Program-made: the position numbers and the translations under genes
Shown: one piece after another, positions 1-5,536 of the stretch
How the letters are laid out: each line of letters opens with the position of its first letter
How positions within the stretch are numbered: the first letter of the stretch is position 1
The notes under the pieces: model-generated
Databases searched by the model: none
What the model was told of the DNA's origin: nothing
Seen by the model: the letters and a program-made list of their open reading frames with translations, nothing else
From: Actinomycetota bacterium
GTDB lineage: Bacteria; Actinomycetota; Actinomycetes; Actinomycetales; Microbacteriaceae
Direction: 5' to 3'
Assembly: GCA_016870695.1 (NCBI GenBank)
Contig: VGAV01000183.1
Span: 1 to 5,578, forward strand
DNA length: 5,578 bases

Positions 1-1300
1 CTGCTCGCGGCGGCCGCCCGCCACGACCTGGTCTACGTCCCGCCGGCGTTCACCGCCGACGCGGACCTCCGCGGGCTGGCGCCGGGCGCGGACGTCATCG
101 TGCGCGGCATGGGACTGGCCTCGGTGGATGCCGTCGTGCTCCTCACCCAAGGTCGGGGAGGACGCTTCGAGCGGCTCCCCGACGGCGGCCTCCGCTACGT
201 CCCGTCAGGACACGAGCCGCGGCTGCACCTGGGGTCGCGGCGCGGCGTCCCGTACCGGTCGAAGGTCTCCTCCGTCCTGCGCGGCGCTCCCGTCGCGCGC
301 GAGGTGCTCACCCCCGCGGCGATTGCGGACCTGCTGGCGCGACCGGGGACGGTCGACTTCACCGACGACGTCTGGCCGCTCATCGCGCGCGAGCTCGTGT
401 GGGGCCACTACCGCGAGCTGTTCACTGCCTTCCCCGAGCGCGTGCGGACCTCCTGGGACGACTTCCGGTCCACGCTGCGCGCCGTCGACGGCGACACCGA
501 GGCCCTCCGCCGCGAGGTCGCCGCGGTCGTGCCCGATCCGCTGGACCGGTTCGACGTGGCATCCCTCGACCTGCCCCTCGGCGCGGAGACCTTCGCCGAT
601 GCGACCGCGGTGCACGAGCGCGTGCGGCGGCACATCGGCGAGGACCTGCACCTGCGGACCGCCCCGGAGCGCAGTACGGCGCAGGCGCTGTTCCTCACGG
701 TGCTGGGGTCGTTCCTCGCGCTGGCCGACATCCCCACGGAGCGCTGGAGCGCGCGCTCGCGCGCCGTCGACCTGCCCGTCACATGGCACGCCTTCTTCAG
801 CTACGTCGCGTCGGGTCCGCCCGGGCACCGGCTCGAGGAGCTGTCGGCCCTCGCCGACGCCGGCGTCGTCCGCTTCGCCGGTCTGGAGCTGTCCGTCCGC
901 GTGGAGGCGGGGCGGTTCGTCGTGTCGTCGCCCCGGGTCGGCGGGGATATCGCGGCCGACGCGCTCGTGGACGCGTGGCTGCCGCGCACCGCCGCGGCAT
1001 CAAAGCGACAACCCCGCGTTGCGCGAGCTCGCCACCCGGCACGGGCGCGAGGTCAGCGTCAGCGACGCGGCCTTCAGCGGCTCGCTGGGCCGCGTCGAGG
1101 TCGACGCCGACGGGCGGGTCGTCGCTCGCGACGGCGTCCCGCACGCCCGCCTGTTCGCCCTCGGGCCGTTCACGTCGAGCACCGAGGCGGGCGCGTTCAC
1201 CCGCCCCAAGTCGGACTCGCTCTCGCTGCGCCAGACCGACCGCGTCGCCGAAGCCGTCGCCGCGGCCCTCGCGCAGACGGCCGCCCGCCTCCGCCTCTGA
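1..1300 (+). pseudogene. FAD/NAD(P)-binding protein, C-terminal part, one-base frameshift
   Basis: Reading frame 1 is open from base 1, so the gene begins upstream of the window. It encodes 334 visible residues up to TCA at 1000-1002. From there homology-like sequence continues in frame 2 to TGA at 1298-1300 (98 residues). Recognisable stretches are VVLLTQGRGGRFE (near 130-170), LGSRRGVPY (near 220-255) and, after the shift, LFALGPF and GAFTRPKSDSLSLRQTD close to the C-terminus. These resemble the large FAD/NAD(P)-binding proteins (NAD_binding_9 type, usually over 600 residues) common in Actinobacteria, whose substrate is unknown. The nucleotide-binding N-terminus lies outside the window. Dropping one A from the AAA at 1002-1004 restores A-A-S-S-D-N-P-A-L-R-E-L. 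Without correction, frame 1 runs into an arginine-rich tail ending at 1371. Either a recent mutation or a sequencing error explains this. Family call from memory of conserved motifs, not a search. Confidence 0.72.
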
Positions 1301-1312
1301 CCCGCGGGCGGC
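1280..1312 (+). terminator. GC-only hairpin spanning the stop codon of the FAD gene
   Basis: GCCGCCCGC at 1280-1288 is a perfect 9-bp match to GCGGGCGGC at 1304-1312, with a 15-base loop containing the TGA at 1298-1300. No T-tract follows. It sits at the convergence with the minus-strand membrane gene, whose stop is at 1322-1324, so it could slow or end transcription from either side. Terminator function is inferred; random stems are easy to find at this GC content. Confidence 0.35.
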
Positions 1313-1321
1313 GCCGGGCCG

Positions 1322-1717
1322 TCACGGGTGCAGCCCGGCGATTTGTGCGTTCACGACGGCGGGGATACTGAACAAGGCGAGCGCGAAGACCACGGATGTG
1401 ACGGCCAGAAGCTTCGCCCCCGAGCGACCGCCTCGATACGCCCGGTTCGCGGCGAAGAAGGCCATGACGACCAGCGCGACAGGAGCGACGAGCCACAGCA
1501 GGAGAAGCCAAGGAGCGAAGAGGCCGACCCAGAAGAGGAACCAGAGCGGGACTGCCCCCAACAGGACGCCGAAGATGACCAGGACCGACAGCCCGATGCC
1601 GAGGGTTGTGCTGTCGGCGCGCTGCTCCGGTGTCAATTGCTCGGCTTGCCGAGAGCTTCGGTCCACCTCGACATATCGGCCGGGGGCCGACGTTTCGACC
1701 GGTGCGTCATCGTCCAC
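1322..1717 (-). CDS. Small three-helix membrane protein, function unknown
   Basis: The gene encodes 131 residues from a GTG at 1717-1715 to TGA at 1324-1322. I do not recognise the family. The first 38 or so residues are hydrophilic and acidic at the start (DDD at 2-4). Three hydrophobic segments follow at roughly 39-61, 68-90 and 102-122. The second hairpin is rich in W, F and L, and a basic loop (NRAYRGGRSGAK, 91-102) lies between helices 2 and 3. No catalytic motif is visible. By the positive-inside rule the basic loop would be cytoplasmic, which is inference. The start is supported by a TAGCGT -10 box exactly six bases upstream and no Shine-Dalgarno, the same arrangement as two other genes here. 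The gene converges with the FAD gene (21 bp between stops) and shares no operon with apt, which lies 391 bp upstream. Confidence 0.75.
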   Translation of the reverse strand: MDDDAPVETSAPGRYVEVDRSSRQAEQLTPEQRADSTTLGIGLSVLVIFGVLLGAVPLWFLFWVGLFAPWLLLLWLVAPVALVVMAFFAANRAYRGGRSGAKLLAVTSVVFALALFSIPAVVNAQIAGLHP

Positions 1718-1723
1718 GCCGCC

Positions 1724-1729
1724 ACGCTA
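1724..1729 (-). promoter_or_regulatory. -10 box of a leaderless promoter for the membrane protein gene
   Basis: On the minus strand TAGCGT occupies 1729-1724 and is followed by six bases and then the GTG at 1717. This is the TANNNT-to-start spacing known from leaderless actinobacterial transcripts, with the first base of the start codon as +1. No good -35 hexamer is visible at the usual distance, which fits a promoter relying on an activator (see the direct repeats at 1758-1790). Confidence 0.55.
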
Positions 1730-1757
1730 GGGGCACGTCGTGCGGATGTGGCGGGCA

Positions 1758-1790
1758 TTCACCCGTCCGACCGCGGCACTTCACCCGTCC
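1758..1790 (-). promoter_or_regulatory. Paired 11-bp direct repeats upstream of the membrane gene promoter
   Basis: TTCACCCGTCC occurs exactly at 1758-1768 and again at 1780-1790, a 22-bp period. Read on the minus strand, GGACGGGTGAA lies at -51 to -41 and -73 to -63 relative to the predicted start site at 1717. The period equals about two helical turns, so both copies face the same side of the DNA, and the proximal copy borders the -35 region. This is the geometry of an activator or response-regulator site. The binding protein is unknown. Confidence 0.45.
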
Positions 1791-1819
1791 CGCCGCAGAC
1801 GGCCCCGGCCGCCGCTCCC

Positions 1820-1936
1820 GTTCTCGCACAACTCCTGAGTCTCCAGCGGCGGGATGGTGAGGGCGTCGGCGGAGGAGCGGCCGTTGCCTGCGGAGGCCCC
1901 TGCCGACGGCCCAGAACTCAGGAGTTGCGCGAGAAC
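1820..1936. repeat. 117-bp element with 21-bp inverted arms
   Basis: The left arm at 1820-1840 and the right arm at 1916-1936 are reverse complements at 20 of 21 positions. The single mismatch would be a G-U wobble in a minus-strand transcript, so that RNA could pair fully. The inner 10 bases of each arm are themselves interrupted palindromes: ACTCCTGAGT at 1831-1840 and ACTCAGGAGT at 1916-1925, the latter extending to AACTCAGGAGTT. Inside the 75-bp interior GTCGGC (from 1865) can pair with GCCGAC (to 1907). No ORF or transposase is present. The element lies in the gap between apt and the membrane gene. It may be a dispersed palindromic intergenic repeat, a MITE remnant or a structured 3' region of the apt transcript. 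The structure is certain; the nature is not. Confidence 0.6.
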
Positions 1937-2029
1937 CCTGCCTCGGCCCGGGCCGCGCTCCGGAGGAATGCCGCGCGGTGGGCGTTGCGGCCGCCGTTCG
2001 GGCCGGCTCCGCGGCAGGCTCTCCGGAGC

Positions 2030-2049
2030 CCGACGCACTCCGGCGTCGG
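2030..2049 (-). terminator. Second hairpin downstream of apt
   Basis: CCGACGC at 2030-2036 and GCGTCGG at 2043-2049 form a perfect 7-bp stem with a 6-base loop, 60-80 bases beyond the apt stop on the minus strand. No T-run follows. It may be a backup terminator or chance pairing. The remaining gap, 1937-2029, holds only two copies of the palindrome CTCCGGAG (1958-1965 and 2021-2028) and no convincing ORF. Confidence 0.3.
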
Positions 2050-2081
2050 TCCCGCTGCCGGTTCGCGCGTCGCAGCCCGGC

Positions 2082-2104
2082 ACACCCGGGGTCAGTCCGG
2101 GCGC
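2082..2104 (-). terminator. Hairpin just after the apt stop codon
   Basis: On the minus strand, GCGCCCGG (2104-2097) pairs with CCGGGTGT (2089-2082) around a 7-base loop. That is five strong GC pairs next to the loop, then one GC and two G-U pairs. It begins four bases after the apt stop at 2111-2109. There is no T-tract, which is common for actinobacterial hairpins. Terminator role inferred from position. Confidence 0.42.
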
Positions 2105-2108
2105 CGGT

Positions 2109-2630
2109 TCAGACGTGGAAGACCGTGTGCACGTCGCCGCCGAGCACCGCGCGCCCGCCGAGCGCGTCGATCTCCAGCAGCACCGCCGTGCCCGTGACCT
2201 CGCCGCCGAGCTGCGCGACGAGCTTGCGCCCCGCCTCGAGCGTGCCGCCGGTCGCGAGCACGTCATCGAGCAGCAGCACGCGCGTGCCGCGGGGGATGTC
2301 GTCGTGCATCTCGATCTCGGCCGTGCCGTACTCGAGCGCGTACGACACCGCGGCGGCGGGTCGGGGGAGCTTGCCGGCCTTGCGGATCGGGACGAGTCCC
2401 ACCCCGGCGGCGATCGCCGCGGCCCCGGCCAAGAGGAAGCCGCGCGCCTCGATCCCCGCCACGACGTCGAACCGGCCGGCGAACGGCTCGATCAGCGCGT
2501 CGATGGTCGCGCGCAGCGCGGCGGCATCCGCCAGCAACGGTGAGATGTCGCGGAACACCACCCCCGCCTCGGGGTAGTCGGGGATGCTGCCGATGAGCGA
2601 TTCGGCACGGTCGAGCGCGGGGTTCGTCAC
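2109..2630 (-). CDS. apt: Adenine phosphoribosyltransferase
   Basis: This cytoplasmic purine-salvage enzyme makes AMP and pyrophosphate from adenine and 5-phosphoribosyl-1-pyrophosphate. The protein has 173 residues, the usual bacterial length. The N-terminal FRDISPLL (26-33) is typical of the family. GIEARGF (59-65) and RKAGKLP (83-89) are the conserved substrate and phosphate loops, EYGTAEIEMH (100-109) is the flexible catalytic lid, and VLLLDDVLATGGT (118-130) is the type I PRPP-binding signature with the paired Asp 122-123. All key motifs are intact. The start is GTG at 2630-2628, giving the standard short N-terminus and lying six bases after a TAGGGT -10 box. The gene stands alone, divergent from the alpha-glucosidase 175 bp away, with hairpins behind it. 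Confidence 0.95.
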   Translation of the reverse strand: MTNPALDRAESLIGSIPDYPEAGVVFRDISPLLADAAALRATIDALIEPFAGRFDVVAGIEARGFLLAGAAAIAAGVGLVPIRKAGKLPRPAAAVSYALEYGTAEIEMHDDIPRGTRVLLLDDVLATGGTLEAGRKLVAQLGGEVTGTAVLLEIDALGGRAVLGGDVHTVFHV

Positions 2631-2636
2631 CGCCCC

Positions 2637-2642
2637 ACCCTA
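2637..2642 (-). promoter_or_regulatory. -10 box of a leaderless promoter for apt
   Basis: On the minus strand TAGGGT at 2642-2637 is followed by six bases (GGGGCG) and the GTG at 2630. Spacing matches the other two predicted leaderless starts. No clear -35 hexamer is seen; TTCGCC at 2667-2662 is a weak candidate with a 19-bp spacer. The G-rich stretch before GTG could instead act as a poor ribosome binding site if transcription starts further upstream. Confidence 0.5.
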
Positions 2643-2662
2643 ATCGCGCGCCCTCGCGGCCG

Positions 2663-2734
2663 GCGAAGGGAGGAAATGTCGCGAAGGGAGGACCCCCGCG
2701 GCATCCCTCCTCCTCCCTCGGCCACATCCCCTCC
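2663..2734. repeat. Nested imperfect inverted repeat with internal direct repeat
   Basis: GCGAAGGGAGGA occurs exactly at 2663-2674 and 2681-2692 (18-bp period). AGGGAGGA at 2685-2692 pairs perfectly with TCCTCCCT at 2711-2718. An outer stem, GGAGGAAATGT at 2669-2679 against ACATCCCCTCC at 2724-2734, pairs at 9 of 11 positions. The whole is a stem-loop-like block between the divergent apt and alpha-glucosidase promoters, upstream of both, so it is not in a place where either gene needs a terminator. It may be a decayed dispersed palindromic repeat or a regulatory region. Plain purine/pyrimidine strand bias could account for part of the pairing. Confidence 0.4.
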
Positions 2735-2768
2735 CCGCGCCGGCACCCCGCAACCCCGCCCCCGGGGG

Positions 2769-2799
2769 TTGACCGCACTGCAAGCGCTTGCACTAGCGT
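2769..2799 (+). promoter_or_regulatory. Leaderless promoter of the alpha-glucosidase operon
   Basis: TTGACC at 2769-2774 resembles a sigma-70-type -35 box and TAGCGT at 2794-2799 a -10 box, with a rather long 19-bp spacer. The -10 is followed by six bases and then the ATG at 2806, so transcription probably starts at the A of the start codon. There is no Shine-Dalgarno. The spacer is almost filled by the palindrome at 2779-2792. Confidence 0.65.
2779..2792 (+). promoter_or_regulatory. Candidate LacI-family operator in the alpha-glucosidase promoter
   Basis: TGCAAGCGCTTGCA is a perfect 14-bp palindrome with the CpG step at its centre (2785-2786) that LacI-family dimers typically open with their hinge leucines. 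It lies between the -35 and -10 boxes, at about -27 to -14 relative to the predicted start, so a bound repressor would block RNA polymerase directly. The LacI-family gene at 4520 in the same transcription unit is the obvious binder. No second copy is seen in the window, so repression would use a single site unless another lies elsewhere. Confidence 0.75.
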
Positions 2800-2805
2800 G
2801 GGCGC

Positions 2806-4485
2806 ATGACTTTCACGCAGCAGGACGCGCGCGCCGACCTCGAGTCCGCGCCCGGCTCGGAGTGGTGGCGCACCGCCGTCATCTACCAGATCTATCCCCG
2901 CTCCTTCGCGGACGCCTCCGGCGACGGCCTCGGCGACCTCGCGGGCGTCACCGCGCACCTCGACGACCTGCAGGACCTGGGAGTGGATGCCATCTGGCTG
3001 AGCCCCTTCCAGACGTCGCCGCAGAAGGACGCGGGGTACGACGTCGCCGACTACCGCGACGTGGACCCGATCTTCGGCACCCTCGACGACTTCGACGAGA
3101 TGCTGTCCGCGGCTCACGACCGCGGCATCCGGGTCATCGTCGACCTCGTCCCGAACCACTCCAGCGACCAGCACGTCTGGTTCCAGGAGGCGCTGAAGGC
3201 CGCGCCCGGGAGCCCGGAGCGGGCGCGCTACATCTTCCGCGACGGCAAGGGCGAGAACGGCGAGCTCCCGCCGAACAACTGGGAGTCCGTCTTCGGCGGC
3301 GGCATGTGGAAGCGCGTCACCGAGGCCGACGGCACCCCCGGGCAGTGGTACCTGCACATCTTCGACGAGAGCCAGCCCGACTTCGACTGGACCAACGAGG
3401 AGGTGCGCGCGGAGTTCCGCGACATCCTGCGCTTCTGGCTCGACCGCGGCGTCGACGGTTTCCGCGTCGACGTGGCGCACGGCCTCATCAAGGCCGACGG
3501 GCTGCCCGACTTCACGCCCGACCCCGAGGGCGGCTCCATGGGCGGCGACGCCGCGGAGGTCCCGTACTGGGGTCAGCCCGGCGTCCACGACGTGTGGCGC
3601 GAGTGGCACGAGGTGCTCGCCGCGTACGACGGCGACCGCGCGCTGTGCGCCGAGGCGTGGCTTCCGTCCGTCGAGCAGACGGCCCTCTGGGTCCGCCCCG
3701 ACGAGATGCACCAGGCGTTCAACTTCCACTATCTCGAGACGAAATGGGATGCCGCGGCCCTGCGCGACGTCATCACCGAGTCGCTCGAGGAATACGGTGC
3801 CGTGGGCGCCCCGAGCACCTGGGTGCTGTCGAACCACGATGTCGTCCGCCACGCCTCGCGGCTCGCGCTCACGGCGGAGAACCCGCAGGGCGCCGGCATC
3901 GGCCCGAAGTCGCCCGGCCAGCCCGACCCGGTCGTGGGCCTGCGCCGCGCCCGCGCCGCGACGTCGATGATGCTGGCGCTGCCCGGCTCGTCGTACCTCT
4001 ACCAGGGCGAGGAGCTCGGACTCCCCGAGGTCATCGACCTGCCCGACGACGCCCGCCAGGACCCGACCTGGTTCCGCACCGAGGGCGAGCGCTACGGGCG
4101 GGACGGATGCCGCGTGCCGATCCCGTGGACGGCTGACGCGCCCGCGTACGGCTTCAACACCACGGGCGAGTCGTGGCTGCCGCAGCCGGCGGAGTGGGCC
4201 GAGCTGGCGCACGACGTCCAGGTCGACGACCCGTCGTCGACGCTGACGCTGTACCGGTCGCTCCTTGCCGAGCGCCGCGCGCGCGACCTCGGCGCGGGAC
4301 ACCTCGAGTGGCTCGACGGGTACGGCGACGACGTGGTGGCGTTCCGCAACGGCTCCCTGCTCGTGGTCGCCAACCTCGGCGCGGACGCCGTCGAGCTGCC
4401 TGCGGGCGAGGTGCTCATCGCGAGCGGCCCGCTGGACGGCGATGGCCTGCCGACCGACACGACCGTGTGGATCGCCGCGGCCTGA
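2806..4485 (+). CDS. GH13 alpha-glucosidase (oligo-1,6-glucosidase/alpha-1,4-glucosidase group)
   Basis: The 559-residue protein has no signal peptide or membrane segment, so it should hydrolyse imported alpha-glucosides to glucose in the cytoplasm. VIYQIYPRSF (25-34) starts the TIM barrel. DASGDGLGD (36-44) is the calcium-type loop of oligo-1,6-glucosidase relatives. DLVPNH (113-118) is conserved region I, QPDFDW (190-195) region V, GFRVDVAHG (218-226) region II with nucleophile D222, CAEAW (281-285) region III with acid/base E283, and SNHD (342-345) region IV with transition-state D345. All three catalytic residues are present and the length is normal. Val223 after the nucleophile is associated with alpha-1,6 preference in Bacillus enzymes, but this rule is not secure for actinobacterial members. 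Maltose, isomaltose, trehalulose or sucrose-type substrates are all possible. The ATG is fixed by the leaderless promoter. A lacI-family gene follows after 34 bp. Confidence 0.93.
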   Translation: MTFTQQDARADLESAPGSEWWRTAVIYQIYPRSFADASGDGLGDLAGVTAHLDDLQDLGVDAIWLSPFQTSPQKDAGYDVADYRDVDPIFGTLDDFDEMLSAAHDRGIRVIVDLVPNHSSDQHVWFQEALKAAPGSPERARYIFRDGKGENGELPPNNWESVFGGGMWKRVTEADGTPGQWYLHIFDESQPDFDWTNEEVRAEFRDILRFWLDRGVDGFRVDVAHGLIKADGLPDFTPDPEGGSMGGDAAEVPYWGQPGVHDVWREWHEVLAAYDGDRALCAEAWLPSVEQTALWVRPDEMHQAFNFHYLETKWDAAALRDVITESLEEYGAVGAPSTWVLSNHDVVRHASRLALTAENPQGAGIGPKSPGQPDPVVGLRRARAATSMMLALPGSSYLYQGEELGLPEVIDLPDDARQDPTWFRTEGERYGRDGCRVPIPWTADAPAYGFNTTGESWLPQPAEWAELAHDVQVDDPSSTLTLYRSLLAERRARDLGAGHLEWLDGYGDDVVAFRNGSLLVVANLGADAVELPAGEVLIASGPLDGDGLPTDTTVWIAAA

Positions 4486-4519
4486 GCCGTGGCATCCCTC
4501 CCCCGCTGAGAACGAGACC

Positions 4520-5515
4520 GTGGCCGGAATCGACGACGTCGCCCATCGCGCGGGCGTCTCGACGGCCACGGTCTCGCGGGCGTTGAGCGGGCGTGGCCCG
4601 GTGTCGGCGCGCACCCGCGAACGGGTCGTCGCGGCGGCCGACGAGCTCGGTTACGTCGTCTCGGCGGCGGCATCCAGTCTGGCCACCGGACGCACGCGCG
4701 CCATCGGTGTGGTCGTGCCGTTCCTCGACCGCTGGTTCTTCAGCACGGTGCTGGCAGGGATCTCCGACGGTCTCGTCCGGCACGGCTACGACATCACCCT
4801 CTACAGCGTGACGTCCGACCGCGACGAGCGTCGACGCGTCGTCGGCGACAACCTGCGGCGTCGGCGCATCGACGCGGTGATCACGATCGCGCTGGACCTG
4901 GATGCCGAGGAGTCCGCGCTCGTCCGCGGTCTCGGCATCCCGGTGGTGTCGATCGGCGGCCCGAACCCCCTGCTGACGACCCTCACCGTGGACGACCGGG
5001 CCGTCGGCCGCGTCGCCACGACGCATTTGCTCGACCTCGGTCACCGGCGCATCGCGCACATCGGCGCCGACCTCGCGTCCGACGCGTCCGTCCCCGCGCT
5101 CCGTCGGCGCGGCTTCGACGAGGTGATGAGGGATGCCGCCGACGCCGAGCCCCGTTTCGAGCCCGCCGACTTCACGATCGAGGGCGGTTCGGCCGCGGCG
5201 ACACGACTGCTGGCCGGGCCGACGCGCCCCACGGCGGTGTTCGCCGCCTCCGACGAGATGGCGATCGGCGCGATCCTCGCCGCGCGGGAGGCCGGACTGC
5301 GGGTGCCCGAGGACGTGTCGGTGATCGGCGTCGACGGGCACGAACTCGGGCGCTGGTTCGGGCTGACGACGGTCGACCAGTTCGCGCGCGGACAGGGCGG
5401 GCGGGCCGCCGAGGCCGTGCTCGCGGAGATCGACGGCGCCGAGCCCGAACGGCGGCGCGGCACCCTCCCGTTCGAGCTGCACGACCGCGGTTCGACCGCC
5501 CCGCCGCCCGCCTGA
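4520..5515 (+). CDS. LacI-family transcriptional regulator of the alpha-glucosidase operon
   Basis: The 331-residue protein has the full family layout and length. The N-terminal helix-turn-helix is IDDVAHRAGVSTATVSRAL (4-22), the recognition helix starting at S14-T15-A16-T17-V18-S19-R20. The hinge helix (about 48-57) carries L54, matching the leucine that inserts into the central CpG of the operator. The periplasmic-binding-protein-like sugar domain begins at IGVVVPF (62-68) and includes SDEMAIG (244-250) and VSVIGVDG (266-273). The GTG at 4520 places the HTH at its usual distance from the N-terminus; the frame is open further upstream, but only inside the previous gene. A weak purine-rich stretch (GAGAACGAGA, 4508-4517) may serve as ribosome binding site. 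With a 34-bp gap and no promoter box it is probably co-transcribed with the alpha-glucosidase and so represses its own synthesis through the operator at 2779. The effector is probably an alpha-glucoside or glucose; this is inferred. Confidence 0.92.
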   Translation: MAGIDDVAHRAGVSTATVSRALSGRGPVSARTRERVVAAADELGYVVSAAASSLATGRTRAIGVVVPFLDRWFFSTVLAGISDGLVRHGYDITLYSVTSDRDERRRVVGDNLRRRRIDAVITIALDLDAEESALVRGLGIPVVSIGGPNPLLTTLTVDDRAVGRVATTHLLDLGHRRIAHIGADLASDASVPALRRRGFDEVMRDAADAEPRFEPADFTIEGGSAAATRLLAGPTRPTAVFAASDEMAIGAILAAREAGLRVPEDVSVIGVDGHELGRWFGLTTVDQFARGQGGRAAEAVLAEIDGAEPERRRGTLPFELHDRGSTAPPPA

Positions 5516-5528
5516 CGCGGGCGGGCGG
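5504..5528 (+). terminator. GC-only hairpin spanning the stop codon of the regulator gene
   Basis: CCGCCCGCC at 5504-5512 pairs perfectly over 9 bp with GGCGGGCGG at 5520-5528. The 7-base loop contains the TGA at 5513-5515. There is no T-tract. Its sequence and its position over the stop codon closely match the hairpin at 1280-1312. Confidence 0.42.
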
Positions 5529-5536
5529 GCGTGGGG

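Noticed and set aside
1000..1010. Programmed frameshift in the FAD gene
   Set aside because: The shift needs one base skipped at TCA-AAG, and there is no recognised slippery heptamer, stimulatory stem or in-frame stop codon. A simple indel or sequencing error is more likely.
1820..1936. Insertion sequence or CRISPR unit at the inverted element
   Set aside because: No transposase, no target-site duplication that I can see, and only one pair of inverted arms rather than regularly spaced direct repeats.
1328..2197. 289-residue plus-strand ORF covering the gap 1741-2108
   Set aside because: Antisense to the membrane gene and to the end of apt. Within the gap it is arginine-rich and low-complexity, with no family resemblance. 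The gap looks non-coding.
2676..4136. 486-residue plus-strand ORF starting in the apt/alpha-glucosidase gap
   Set aside because: Arginine/proline-rich out-of-frame reading of the alpha-glucosidase, with no domain and no start signal.
4486..4519. Separate promoter or second operator before the regulator gene
   Set aside because: The 34-bp gap has no TANNNT box at the spacing seen elsewhere and no palindrome like that at 2779-2792.
2263..4614. 783-residue minus-strand ORF opposite the alpha-glucosidase
   Set aside because: It lies antisense to a gene with full GH13 motifs and runs into apt in another frame. Its composition (R, A, G, V, D-rich with no motif) is that of the shadow of a high-GC gene.
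4415..5482. 355-residue minus-strand ORF opposite the regulator
   Set aside because: Mirror of a clear LacI-family gene; His/Arg/Gly-rich composition without motifs.
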